This document shows, in pieces, positions 1 to 8,338 of a stretch of DNA of 64,000 nt. The first letter of the stretch is position 1, and each line of letters opens with the position of its first letter. A program made the translations under genes and the position numbers. The notes beneath the pieces are model-generated. The model searched no databases and had not been told where the DNA came from. It saw only the letters and a list, made by a program, of their open reading frames with translations. This DNA is from Bifidobacterium breve DSM 20213 = JCM 1192 (GTDB lineage: Bacteria > Actinomycetota > Actinomycetes > Actinomycetales > Bifidobacteriaceae): NCBI RefSeq assembly GCF_001025175.1, contig NZ_AP012324.1, positions 186,001 to 250,000 on the forward strand, in the 5' to 3' direction.

Positions 1-30
1 AGGCACCGGCATTTCAAGGAGGAAACCAGC

Positions 31-939
31 ATGCCATCATTCGTCGTCGGCGCATACGCGTCATTGCCCCAGGGGCGTGAAGCCCAGGAAACCTACTACG
101 ACCTGCTCGGCGAGCAGCCGTGGATCGAGGGCACCGAGCTGCCCTTCCCCGGCGACCTCGCGGACACCACCGACCGCATCTGGCTGGCCGGCCACCTGCC
201 CAAGCGCTGGCGCGGCAACACCGTCACCGTCATCCCCGGCACCATGCAGCACGTGTGGAAGGACCCGAACTTCGGCCTCGCCAGCCCGGACGAGGACGGG
301 CGCAAGGCCGCGCTCGCGTTCATGAAGCAGCTGCGCGAGGCGCTCGCCGACCTCGCCCAGTGGAGGGCCAGCCAGGACGTCAAGTTCATCGAAATCCACT
401 CCGCACCCACGAGGATCGCCAGCCGCGACGCCATGGCCGCCTCGCTCGAGGCCCTCGCGCAGCTGGATTGGTCCGGTGCCAAGCTGGTGATCGAGCACTG
501 CGACAAGTACGTCGAGGGGCAGAAGCCGGAAAAGGGCTTCCTGTCGATTGAGGACGAGATCGCGCTGTGCGGGTCGGCCGGCATTGGGCTCACCGTCAAC
601 TGGGGACGCTCGGTGGTGGAGGGGCGCACGCCCGAAACCGCCGTGGCGCACGTGGAGGCCGCCGCGAAGGCCGGCGTGCTGAGCGGCCTCATGTTCTCCG
701 GCGCCGGCCCGGAGGAGACCCAGTACGGCTACGGCTGGATCGACGGCCACCTGCCCATGAACCCGGACGAGCCGACCTCGCTCATGGACGCCGCCGCCAT
801 CAAGGCCGCCGTGCACGCCGCCGGGACGCAGGAGCGCCCGCTCGACTATCTGGGTGCCAAGGTGTGCGTGCCCAAGGACGCGACGGTCGAGGAGCGCCTC
901 GACTATCTCGCGCGCATCCACGAGGCGGTCGTCGCATGA
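31..939 (+). CDS. DUF4862-like protein of the sialic acid locus
   Basis: 302 residues, starting at an ATG 10 bases after a strong AAGGAGG ribosome binding site. No signal peptide or membrane segment is visible, so it is probably cytoplasmic. I recognise it only as resembling the actinobacterial DUF4862 family. The alternating pattern with acidic and histidine-bearing strand ends (FIEIHSAPTR near residue 120, LVIEHCDKY near 151) suggests a TIM barrel of the sugar isomerase/epimerase type; that is inference. It overlaps nanK by four bases (ATGA), so the two are translationally coupled, and a role in amino-sugar handling is likely. Its very high GC matches nanK, nanE, nanA and nagB. The exact reaction is unknown. 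Confidence 0.6.
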   Translation: MPSFVVGAYASLPQGREAQETYYDLLGEQPWIEGTELPFPGDLADTTDRIWLAGHLPKRWRGNTVTVIPGTMQHVWKDPNFGLASPDEDGRKAALAFMKQLREALADLAQWRASQDVKFIEIHSAPTRIASRDAMAASLEALAQLDWSGAKLVIEHCDKYVEGQKPEKGFLSIEDEIALCGSAGIGLTVNWGRSVVEGRTPETAVAHVEAAAKAGVLSGLMFSGAGPEETQYGYGWIDGHLPMNPDEPTSLMDAAAIKAAVHAAGTQERPLDYLGAKVCVPKDATVEERLDYLARIHEAVVA

Positions 940-1949
940 GCGCGGGGGCGGCGCCCACCTACCTCGCCTTCGACATCGGCGGCACCAAGGTCGCCTCGGG
1001 ATTCGTGACGTTGCCCGCAAGCGCAAACGCAAACGCGGGCGCGAACGGCAGGCCTGAGGTGACGGCCCGCTGCGAAATCCCGACCGAGGCCGCGCGCGGC
1101 GGCGAGGACCTGAAGAACCGCATCGTCGCCTTCGCCGTCCGCCAGCTTGAGCGCGCCGAGGCCGAGGGCGTGGCGATCGCCGGCGTCGGCATCGCGGCGG
1201 CGGGCGTGCCGGACAGCGAAACCGGCGAGATCGTCTCCGCCACGGACATCCTGCCCGGCTGGCGCGGCCAGCGCATCTACGACGCGTTCGCGGCCGTGAC
1301 CGACCTGCCGGTGCACATGATCGGCGACGTGGGCGCGCACGGTCTGGGCGAGGCGACGTACGGCGCCGGACGCGGCAGGGGCGTGGTGCTCTCGATCGGC
1401 GTGGGCACCGGCATCGGCGGCGCGATCGTGGTGGATGGCGCCCTGTTCACCGGCGCGCACGGCGTGGCCGGCCACGCGGGGCACGTGCCGAGCGCGCTGG
1501 GCCGCGGATTCCTATGCTCGTGCGGCACCCTCGAGGGGCACATCGAGCCGGTCGCGTCCGGCACGGGGCTGAAGGACCTCTACAATCGGCGCTGCGAGGA
1601 GGCCGGCGACGAGAACCTCCCGGCTGCGGACGGCGCCGAGGTGGCCGCCCGCGCGGCCGCGGGGGAGGAGCTAGCCCGCCGCACGCTCACCGACAGCGCC
1701 CGTGCGCTCGGCGAATGCGTCGGCGGCATGGGCAACCTCATCGACCCGGACGTGATCGTGGTCTCCGGCTCGGTCGTCAAGGCCGGTCCGATCTGGTGGG
1801 ACGCCCTGCGCGCCGGGTTCGCCGATTCGGCGCTCGCGCTCGTCAAGCCGACGCCGCTCGTCGAGGGCGAGCTCGGAGGGGCGGCGCCGCTGATCGGCGC
1901 GGCGGCGGCTGTCCACCGGCGCATCGGCGCGCCGGACGACGCGCGATAG
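936..1949 (+). CDS. nanK: N-acetylmannosamine kinase, ROK family
   Basis: 337-residue ROK-family sugar kinase, expected to phosphorylate ManNAc to ManNAc-6-P with ATP. The N-terminal phosphate-binding motif DIGGTK is near residues 11-16. The zinc region reads HAGHVPS followed by CSCG and then GHIE; the usual third cysteine of CxCGxxGC is replaced by His, a variant I also associate with actinobacterial ROK proteins. The start was placed at the ATG overlapping the previous stop, because the open frame continues upstream without a sensible start. Its position directly before nanE, with only 29 bases between, makes ManNAc the best substrate guess, although ROK kinases of other specificity look alike. 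Confidence 0.85.
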   Translation: MSAGAAPTYLAFDIGGTKVASGFVTLPASANANAGANGRPEVTARCEIPTEAARGGEDLKNRIVAFAVRQLERAEAEGVAIAGVGIAAAGVPDSETGEIVSATDILPGWRGQRIYDAFAAVTDLPVHMIGDVGAHGLGEATYGAGRGRGVVLSIGVGTGIGGAIVVDGALFTGAHGVAGHAGHVPSALGRGFLCSCGTLEGHIEPVASGTGLKDLYNRRCEEAGDENLPAADGAEVAARAAAGEELARRTLTDSARALGECVGGMGNLIDPDVIVVSGSVVKAGPIWWDALRAGFADSALALVKPTPLVEGELGGAAPLIGAAAAVHRRIGAPDDAR

Positions 1950-1978
1950 ACAAGATACGACAACAGGAAGGAACCAGC

Positions 1979-2647
1979 ATGCATCAGGCAATCGAGAAGA
2001 TCAGGGGCGGCCTCGTGGTGAGCTGCCAGGCGTACCCGGGCGAGCCGCTGCGCCACCCGGAGACCATGGCGCAGATGGCCATGGCGGCCGTGGAGGGCGG
2101 GGCCGTGGGCATCCGCTGCCAGGGCCTCGCGGACATCGCGGCCATCAAGGGCCAGGTGAGCGTGCCGGTGATCGGCATCTGGAAGGACGGCGAGGAGGGC
2201 GTGTACATCACGCCGACCCTGCGCCACGCCCGCTGCTGCGCCGCCGCCGGAGCGGACATCATCGCGATCGACGCGACCGGACGCCCGCGACCGGACGGGC
2301 TGACCTACGCCGAGACCGTGCGCGCCCTGCACGACGAGGGCGTGATCGTGATGGCCGACTGTGGCAGCTTCGCCGACGCCGAGCGCGCCGTGGAGGCCGG
2401 CACCGACATCATATCCACTACGCTGTCCGGCTACACCGGCGAGCGCCCCAAGACCGACGGTCCGGACTTCGAGCTGCTCGGCCAGATGATCGAGGCGTTC
2501 CCGGACGTGCCCGTGCTGTGCGAGGGCCGCATCCACACGCCCGACCAACTGCATCAGGTCATGGCCGCCGGCGCGTGGGCCGCGGTGGTGGGCACGGCGA
2601 TCACGCATCCGACGACCATCACGCGCTGGTTCGAGGCGAAGCTGTGA
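1979..2647 (+). CDS. nanE: N-acetylmannosamine-6-phosphate 2-epimerase
   Basis: 222 residues, the usual length for NanE, which converts ManNAc-6-P to GlcNAc-6-P. It is a TIM barrel. Recognisable family segments are GLVVSCQAYPGEPL near the N-terminus, GIRCQG, PVIGIWK, DIIAIDATGRPRP in the middle, and the C-terminal VLCEGRIHTPDQ and AVVVGTAITHP. The ATG follows an AGGAAGGAACC ribosome binding site. It sits between nanK and an alpha/beta hydrolase whose GTG start overlaps the nanE stop, giving a compact DUF4862-nanK-nanE-hydrolase unit. The product feeds NagA and NagB. Confidence 0.95.
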   Translation: MHQAIEKIRGGLVVSCQAYPGEPLRHPETMAQMAMAAVEGGAVGIRCQGLADIAAIKGQVSVPVIGIWKDGEEGVYITPTLRHARCCAAAGADIIAIDATGRPRPDGLTYAETVRALHDEGVIVMADCGSFADAERAVEAGTDIISTTLSGYTGERPKTDGPDFELLGQMIEAFPDVPVLCEGRIHTPDQLHQVMAAGAWAAVVGTAITHPTTITRWFEAKL

Positions 2648-3480
2648 GCGGGGCGGGGCGCATACTCAGCTTCATTGCAGCGGGCGATCCGAATCGTCCC
2701 CTTGTCGTCCTGCTGCACGGCGTGTGCGACGCGGCGATTGCCTGGTCCGACTACATCGACTATCTCAGTCATGATTTTCGCGTGGTTGCGGTCGATATGC
2801 TGGGGCATGGCCTGTCGCCGCGATATGCCGATGCTCAACTCCGACATCCATTCGAATCCGCGTATGAGGCGTTTGAGGAGACCGTTGAATATCTTGAACA
2901 CGTCCACGGTGGCAGGGCGATCATGATCGGGCATTCCATGGGAGGTGCGATTGTGACGATGCTGGTCAGGCGTCGTCCCGATCTTTGCCTCGGTGCAGTG
3001 GTCGAGGATCCCGCATGGCTGAACGATGAGCAGCGACAGCGGTATGTGGACAACGCGCCGGCCAATGCGGCGTTGCTGCACGACTGGGCATCCGACCCGG
3101 CCAACGCGATCCGTCACAATCAGACGCGTCGTCCGAATTGGCCGATGGAGGATCATATCGGCTGGGCCTATGGGCAGAACCGATGTGATCCGCGATTGGA
3201 GCTCACCGGCGTGGTCAGCTTCGCGGAGGACTGGCATCAGGTGGTGTCCTCGATAGAGGTGCCCTTGGTGGTGGTCTCGTCCGACGATCCCTCAGATCTC
3301 GTGGGTGTGCGCGGGCTGGAGGAAGTCAGGGCAATGGGGAAGCCGAACCTTGAAACGGTTTTCATTCCCGGGTGTGAGCACGGTCTGCGCAGGACTGACA
3401 TTGCCGCGTTCAATCAGGCGGTTACGCCCATACTGCACCGCTGGGCCGCATGTGAATCTCATGTTTCCGGCGAAATATAA
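2644..3480 (+). CDS. Alpha/beta hydrolase in the nan operon
   Basis: 278 residues from a GTG that overlaps the nanE stop codon (GTGA). The alpha/beta hydrolase fold is shown by the oxyanion segment LLHGVCD near residue 26, DMLGHGLS near 58, the nucleophile elbow GHSMGG near residue 98, and a C-terminal GCEHGLRR that should carry the catalytic His. No signal peptide is seen. The substrate cannot be read from the sequence. Its place in a sialic acid operon makes an esterase for O-acyl groups on sialic acid or amino sugars one possibility; this is inference. Its GC content is visibly lower than that of nanK and nanE, suggesting a separate origin. Confidence 0.8.
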   Translation: MSGAGRILSFIAAGDPNRPLVVLLHGVCDAAIAWSDYIDYLSHDFRVVAVDMLGHGLSPRYADAQLRHPFESAYEAFEETVEYLEHVHGGRAIMIGHSMGGAIVTMLVRRRPDLCLGAVVEDPAWLNDEQRQRYVDNAPANAALLHDWASDPANAIRHNQTRRPNWPMEDHIGWAYGQNRCDPRLELTGVVSFAEDWHQVVSSIEVPLVVVSSDDPSDLVGVRGLEEVRAMGKPNLETVFIPGCEHGLRRTDIAAFNQAVTPILHRWAACESHVSGEI

Positions 3481-3483
3481 GTT

Positions 3484-3607
3484 GTCTGATGTCTTAACAC
3501 TGTGGTTACCGCGGTTTGAGACCGTTGCATTGCAAGGAAAAAACGTGGTAGCTGCACTCATAAAACGTCTGATGAAACTTGCAATCAGACATCAGATGTC
3601 ATATGAT
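3484..3607 (+). promoter_or_regulatory. Promoter with palindromic operator before the solute-binding protein
   Basis: A sigma70-like promoter is visible: -35 TTGCAA at 3579-3584, a 17-base spacer, and -10 TATGAT at 3602-3607. The spacer contains the perfect palindrome GACATCAGATGTC at 3588-3600. Related half-sites lie upstream: GTCTGATGTC at 3484-3493 and TCTGATGA at 3568-3575. An operator inside a promoter spacer fits repression, and the GntR-type regulator encoded at 15186-16037 is the obvious candidate; that link is inferred. Confidence 0.55.
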
Positions 3608-3676
3608 TAAGAAAGATTCGATTGGATGGAGAATCGAATCCTGATTCAGTTATCACTCAACGAAGAGGAGAAACCG

Positions 3677-5239
3677 ATGTACTCGTGGAAGACCCGAATG
3701 GCCAAGACCGCCGCTGCGGTATTGGCCGGCGCGCTCGCCTTGAGCGGCTGCGGTGGAGGAACCGGCACGACGAACGCCAAGGGAGGTCCCTCCGTCGCGG
3801 ACACCATCACCGCGCAGGTGGCGTACAGCAGCCGTGACTTCAATCCGCTGTCCACGTCCATGGCCCTGCCGATGGCCGGCAACTGGCATGTGACCGAGGC
3901 GCTGTACACGCTGCAGATGTCCGACTATTCGTTGGTCTCCGGCTTGGCCGCCGGCGAACCGGAGAAGATCTCCGACACCGAATACGTCATCACGATCCGC
4001 GATGGCGCCAAGTTCTCGGACGGTAACGCCGTGACCGCCAACGACGTCAAGACCTCGTTCGAGCGCGTCATGGCGCCCGGCGGCGTTTACGCTCCGATGC
4101 TCTCGTTCATTGACTCGATCACCGCGCAGGGCGACAACAAGATTGACTTCAAGCTCAAGTACGCGTTCACCCTGTTCAAGGAGCGCATGTCGCTGGTACA
4201 CATCGTTCCGGCCAGTCAGAGCGACGCGGACCTCAAGAAGATGCCGATCGGCTCCGGTCCGTGGAAGTACGTCGAGATCACCGATCAGCAGGTGAAGTTC
4301 GACAAGAACGAATATTACAACGGCGAATTCCCCGCGCAGGTCTCCCACATGGTGTGGAACGTGAATGTGGATGACACCGCCCGCGTCACCGCCATGCAGA
4401 ACGGCAAGAGCGACATCATGGAGAACGTCCCCGCCAAGGCGTTCGACACCCTGAAGGCCGCCGGCGCCGACATCGAGACGGTGGATGGCTTCAATCAGGC
4501 GTTCATCATGTTCAACACCAAGCAGAAGCCGTTCGACGACAAGCGCGTGCGTCAGGCCGTGTTCTATGCGATCGACACCGAGAGCATGATCAAGAACCAG
4601 CTGTCCGGCGAGGCCAACATGGTCACCGGCTTCATGCCCGAGAGCTTCAAGGCCTATCACAAGGCCTCCAACGTGTATACCTACAACCCTGAGAAGGCCA
4701 AGGAGCTGCTCAAGGAGGCTGGTGTGTCCGAAGGCGTGAAGTTCACGCTCTACACCACGGATCAGACTTGGATCACCCAGCTGGCGCCGCAGATCAAGAA
4801 CAACCTCGACGCGATCGGCTTCAACGTGGACATTCAGTCCATGAAGTCCTCCGCCCTGTTCCCGACCATCACCGATAAGGACGACGCCGACTTCTCCATG
4901 GTGCTTGGCCCCGGCGATCCGACCGTGTTCGGCAACGATCCCGACGTGCTGCTCAACTGGTGGTTCGGCGACACCGTCTGGACCAAGCAGCGCATGTTCT
5001 GGAACGGCTCCGACGGATACAACAAGCTGCATGAACTCATGGACAAGGCCGCCCAGTCCTCCGGCGACGAACAGCAGAGCTACTGGAACGAGTGCTTCGA
5101 CCTGCTCTCCGACGAGCTGCCGATGTACCCGCTGTTCCACCGCAAGCTTTCCACCGCCGTCAAGAAGAACGTGTTCAGCTCCTACACCCCGATTGGAACC
5201 ACTGGCCTGTACTTCCTGAACTCCAAGCTGAACGGCTGA
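3677..5239 (+). CDS. ABC transporter solute-binding lipoprotein (SBP_bac_5), probable sialic acid uptake
   Basis: 520 residues. The start is the ATG after GAAGAGGAG; an in-frame ATG at 3626 would put 17 extra residues before the signal peptide. A charged N-terminus, hydrophobic core and lipobox LSGC mark a lipoprotein. The body is the oligopeptide/nickel-type SBP_bac_5 fold: an early SRDFNPLSTSMALPM segment, DGNAVTANDVKTSFERVM near residue 116, and VRQAVFYAIDTESM in the C-terminal half. It is followed by the matching permeases and ATPases. Bifidobacterial sialic acid importers of this class are known from the B. breve nanBCDF system, so sialic acid is the likely ligand, inferred from neighbours. 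It has its own promoter. Confidence 0.85.
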   Translation: MYSWKTRMAKTAAAVLAGALALSGCGGGTGTTNAKGGPSVADTITAQVAYSSRDFNPLSTSMALPMAGNWHVTEALYTLQMSDYSLVSGLAAGEPEKISDTEYVITIRDGAKFSDGNAVTANDVKTSFERVMAPGGVYAPMLSFIDSITAQGDNKIDFKLKYAFTLFKERMSLVHIVPASQSDADLKKMPIGSGPWKYVEITDQQVKFDKNEYYNGEFPAQVSHMVWNVNVDDTARVTAMQNGKSDIMENVPAKAFDTLKAAGADIETVDGFNQAFIMFNTKQKPFDDKRVRQAVFYAIDTESMIKNQLSGEANMVTGFMPESFKAYHKASNVYTYNPEKAKELLKEAGVSEGVKFTLYTTDQTWITQLAPQIKNNLDAIGFNVDIQSMKSSALFPTITDKDDADFSMVLGPGDPTVFGNDPDVLLNWWFGDTVWTKQRMFWNGSDGYNKLHELMDKAAQSSGDEQQSYWNECFDLLSDELPMYPLFHRKLSTAVKKNVFSSYTPIGTTGLYFLNSKLNG

Positions 5240-5269
5240 TCCACACAAGTCATTCGCCATCACATCCCG

Positions 5270-5318
5270 AGGGCGCTGCTGCGCAAGCAGCGATGCTGAC
5301 GCGGCGACGCCCTTATTT
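5270..5318 (+). terminator. Hairpin between binding protein and permease genes
   Basis: Outer arms AGGGCG (5270-5275) and CGCCCT (5308-5313) enclose a small stem CTGCT/AGCAG (5276-5290), followed by TTATTTT. A hairpin here would reduce read-through and stabilise the binding-protein message, giving more of it than of the permeases. Confidence 0.5.
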
Positions 5319-5349
5319 TGCGCAACCATCCATTTGAGGAGCATATAGA

Positions 5350-6306
5350 GTGGGCAATTTACTTCGTTTGTTGGGAAGACGATTGATATCCCTGCCGTTT
5401 GTGGCATTCGGCGTCGTTTTCCTCGTGTTCTTCCTGATGTCGTTCTCCCAATACGACCCCGCGGTCTCGGCTCTCGGCGAAAATGCCACGGCTGAGCAGC
5501 TTGCGGCATACCGCCACGAGATGGGCTTCGACCGATCGTGGGGCGAGCAGTTCCTGTCGTATCTCGGCGGCCTGTTCCAAGGCAACCTTGGCGTATACGG
5601 CGTGAACAAGGATTCCGTGTCTTCCCGCATCGCGACTGCTTTCCCGATCACGTTGCAGCTGACGTTCATCGCGCTGATCATCGCCGTGGTGTTTTCGGTG
5701 ATTTTCGGTGTGCTCGCCGCCCTTTACCGTGACACGTGGGTCGATCAGGTCATCCGTGTGATTTCCATCATCGCCATCGCTACCCCGTCTTTCTGGCTGG
5801 GCGTGCTGCTGATCTACCTGCTGCAGATCAAGCTGGCCCTGCTGCCGGGTGCGGGCGAGCTCGTGCCGTTTAGCGTGGATCCCGGTGAATATCTGGCGCG
5901 CATGGCCATGCCCGCGTTCTCGCTGGGCTTCCCTGTCGCCGGACAGATGACCCGCATCATCCGAACCTCCATGGTCGAGGAACTGGATAAGGACTATGTA
6001 CGCACCGCCATCGGCGCCGGCGTGCCCAAGCGCGTCGTCATTGCGCGCAACGTGTTCCGCAACGCCCTGATTACTCCGGTCACGGTGCTTGGTATGAAGA
6101 TCGGCTACCTCATGGGCGGCGCCATCATCACCGAGATCATCTTCTCCCTGCCCGGCATGGGCACGGCGCTGTTCGAAGGCATCAACGGCAACGAGCCGAT
6201 TCTCGTTCAGGGTGTGGTGCTGGTGGTGGCTCTCGCGTTCGTGATCATCAACATCATCGTTGACATGCTGTACGTGCTTATCAACCCGAGAATCAGGACG
6301 GTGTGA
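5350..6306 (+). CDS. ABC transporter permease, DppB/OppB type
   Basis: 318 residues from a GTG start with a GAGGAG ribosome binding site. The N-terminal membrane helix (LISLPFVAFGVVFLVFFLMSF) is followed by an extracytoplasmic segment and about five more helices, typical of the first permease of peptide/nickel-type importers. The ATPase-contact (EAA) loop reads DYVRTAIGAGVPKRVVIARNVFRNAL near residues 216-241. The C-terminus NPRIRTV is typical for the family. It lies 110 bases after the binding-protein gene and one base before the permease-ATPase fusion, so it forms one half of the translocation channel of the probable sialic acid importer. Confidence 0.88.
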   Translation: MGNLLRLLGRRLISLPFVAFGVVFLVFFLMSFSQYDPAVSALGENATAEQLAAYRHEMGFDRSWGEQFLSYLGGLFQGNLGVYGVNKDSVSSRIATAFPITLQLTFIALIIAVVFSVIFGVLAALYRDTWVDQVIRVISIIAIATPSFWLGVLLIYLLQIKLALLPGAGELVPFSVDPGEYLARMAMPAFSLGFPVAGQMTRIIRTSMVEELDKDYVRTAIGAGVPKRVVIARNVFRNALITPVTVLGMKIGYLMGGAIITEIIFSLPGMGTALFEGINGNEPILVQGVVLVVALAFVIINIIVDMLYVLINPRIRTV

Positions 6307-6307
6307 C

Positions 6308-8338
6308 ATGCTGTTTGGCAAACCCAAAGTCGTGGACGCGGTGTCGCGTCCCGGAGTGAAATTCAACCGTTTCAGCAAAATGACCATTGGATCCAGGCTC
6401 GCGTTGCTGTTTATCGCGCTGCTGGTCGTCGTGGCCGTCGCCGCGCCGGTGATCTCGCCGGAGGATCCTCTCGCCATTACCGTGAGCTATCAGTCTCCGA
6501 CCGCCGAGCACCTGTTCGGCACCGATAACGTTGGGCGCGACGTGATGACCCGCGTGTTCTACGGCGCACGGTATTCGCTCGTCATCGGCCTGCTGTCCAT
6601 CCTGTTCGCCTTGGTGCTGGGTGCGCTCATCGGCGCGATCGCGGCCGTGGCCCGCACGTGGATCTCGGAAATCATCATGCGCGTCATCGACGTGTTCATG
6701 TCCGTGCCGGGCATCGCCCTCGCCGCCGTGTTCGTCTCGATTCTCGGCCAGTCCATGTTCGGCATCATCGCAGCCATCGGCATCCTGTACGTGCCGCAGA
6801 TCGCCCGCATCGTGCGCGCGAACATCATCAGCGAGTACGGCAAGGACTACGTGCGCGCGGTCATCGTCTCCGGCGCCCGCGCCCCGTGGATTCTCTACAA
6901 GCATGTGATGCGCAACATAGCCGCCCCGGTTATGGTGTTCACCACACTGTGCGTCGCCGACGCGATCGTGTTCGAGGCGTCCCTGTCCTTCATTAATCTG
7001 GGCATTCCGGAGCCGACCCCGACGTGGGGCAACATCCTGTCCTCCGCCAAGGAAGGCGTGATCTTCGGCTACTGGTGGCAGGCGCTGTTCCCGGGCCTGA
7101 TGATCATGATCACCGTGCTGTGCCTCAACATCCTGTCCGAGGGCATCACCGACGCCATGGTGGCCGCTCCGACCGCGCCGATCAAGGAAACCGACGAAGA
7201 CAAGGAAGCCAAGCGTGAGGAGGATCGTCTGCTCGTCGATCCTGTCGCCGCCTACGCCGCCCAGCACGAGAGCCTGGAGGAATCCCTTGCCAAGCTGCGC
7301 GAGGCCGAAATGAAGCGCACCGACCGCTTCGAGCCCAAGAGCACCGAGCCGCCGGTCATCGAGGTCAAGGATTTGTGCATCAAGTTCCCGCGCCACGGCG
7401 ACGTGAACGTGGTGGATCACGTGAGCTTCTCTGTGCGTCCCGGCGAGACCATGGGCCTCGTGGGCGAGTCCGGCTGCGGCAAGTCCATCACCTCGCTGGC
7501 CATCATGGGCCTGCTAGACCCGAAGGCCGAGATCAGCGGCGAGATCCTGTTCGACGGCAAGAACCTCGTCGGCATGGATCCCAAGGAGCACAACGCCCTA
7601 CGCGGCCACGAGATTGCCATGATCTATCAGGACGCTCTCTCCTCGCTCAACCCGTCCATGCTCATCAAGGCGCAGATGAAGCAGCTCACCTCCCGCGGCG
7701 GCACCCGCAGCGCCGAGGAACTGCTCAAGCTCGTGGGCCTCGATCCGGAGCGCACGCTGGAGTCCTACCCGCACGAGCTGTCCGGCGGCCAGCGCCAGCG
7801 CGTGCTCATCGCCATGGCCCTGACCCGCGACCCGAAGCTGGTCGTCGCCGACGAGCCCACCACCGCCCTCGACGTGACCGTGCAGAAGCAGGTCATCGAC
7901 CTGCTCAACGAGCTGCGCGAGAAGCTCGGCTTCGCGATGATCTTCGTCTCCCACGACCTCGCCCTCGTGGCCAAGGTGGCGCACTCCATCACCGTCATGT
8001 ACGCTGGCCAGGTCGTCGAGCAGGGCTCCACCAAGGAGATCCTCACCGACCCCCGCCACGAGTACACCCGCGGCCTGCTCGGTGCCGTCACCTCCATCGA
8101 GGCCGGCGCCGGAAGGCTCCACCAGGTGCCCGGCACCGTGCCGTCCCCGGCGGACTTCCCGAAGGGCGACCGCTTCGCGCCGCGCTCCAGCCATCCGACG
8201 GTGGGCCTTAACACCCGCCCGATCTTCAAGCAGGTGCCCGGCACGTACCACTTCTACGCGGCCCTGCCCGACGACGCGGACGTCACGCCCGCCGTTGACG
8301 CCCCGACAGCCATCAGCAAGGAAGGAGGTGCCCGATGA
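6308..8338 (+). CDS. Fused ABC permease (DppC type) and ATPase (DppD type)
   Basis: 676 residues joining two usually separate subunits. Residues 1 to about 290 form the second permease, with a DppC-type N-terminus (GTDNVGRDVMTRVFYGARYS near 75) and EAA loop DYVRAVIVSGARAPWI. A charged linker of about 60 residues leads to an ATPase from about residue 350: Walker A GESGCGKS, Q-loop MIYQDA, signature LSGGQRQR, Walker B VVADEPTTALD and H-loop FVSHD, then the oligopeptide C-terminal domain. The ATG lies one base after the previous stop and the end overlaps the next ATPase by four bases. Such fusions are known in actinobacterial peptide-type transporters. Confidence 0.9.
   Translation: MLFGKPKVVDAVSRPGVKFNRFSKMTIGSRLALLFIALLVVVAVAAPVISPEDPLAITVSYQSPTAEHLFGTDNVGRDVMTRVFYGARYSLVIGLLSILFALVLGALIGAIAAVARTWISEIIMRVIDVFMSVPGIALAAVFVSILGQSMFGIIAAIGILYVPQIARIVRANIISEYGKDYVRAVIVSGARAPWILYKHVMRNIAAPVMVFTTLCVADAIVFEASLSFINLGIPEPTPTWGNILSSAKEGVIFGYWWQALFPGLMIMITVLCLNILSEGITDAMVAAPTAPIKETDEDKEAKREEDRLLVDPVAAYAAQHESLEESLAKLREAEMKRTDRFEPKSTEPPVIEVKDLCIKFPRHGDVNVVDHVSFSVRPGETMGLVGESGCGKSITSLAIMGLLDPKAEISGEILFDGKNLVGMDPKEHNALRGHEIAMIYQDALSSLNPSMLIKAQMKQLTSRGGTRSAEELLKLVGLDPERTLESYPHELSGGQRQRVLIAMALTRDPKLVVADEPTTALDVTVQKQVIDLLNELREKLGFAMIFVSHDLALVAKVAHSITVMYAGQVVEQGSTKEILTDPRHEYTRGLLGAVTSIEAGAGRLHQVPGTVPSPADFPKGDRFAPRSSHPTVGLNTRPIFKQVPGTYHFYAALPDDADVTPAVDAPTAISKEGGAR

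Noticed and set aside
3626..3676. Upstream ATG for the solute-binding protein
   Set aside because: It would add 17 polar residues before the lipoprotein signal, and the GAAGAGGAG ribosome binding site fits the ATG at 3677.
3653..5509. Long minus-strand open frame of 618 codons opposite the solute-binding protein gene
   Set aside because: It lies antisense to a clear lipoprotein gene; its translation is His/Gly/Val-rich without motifs, a by-product of high GC at third positions of the real gene.
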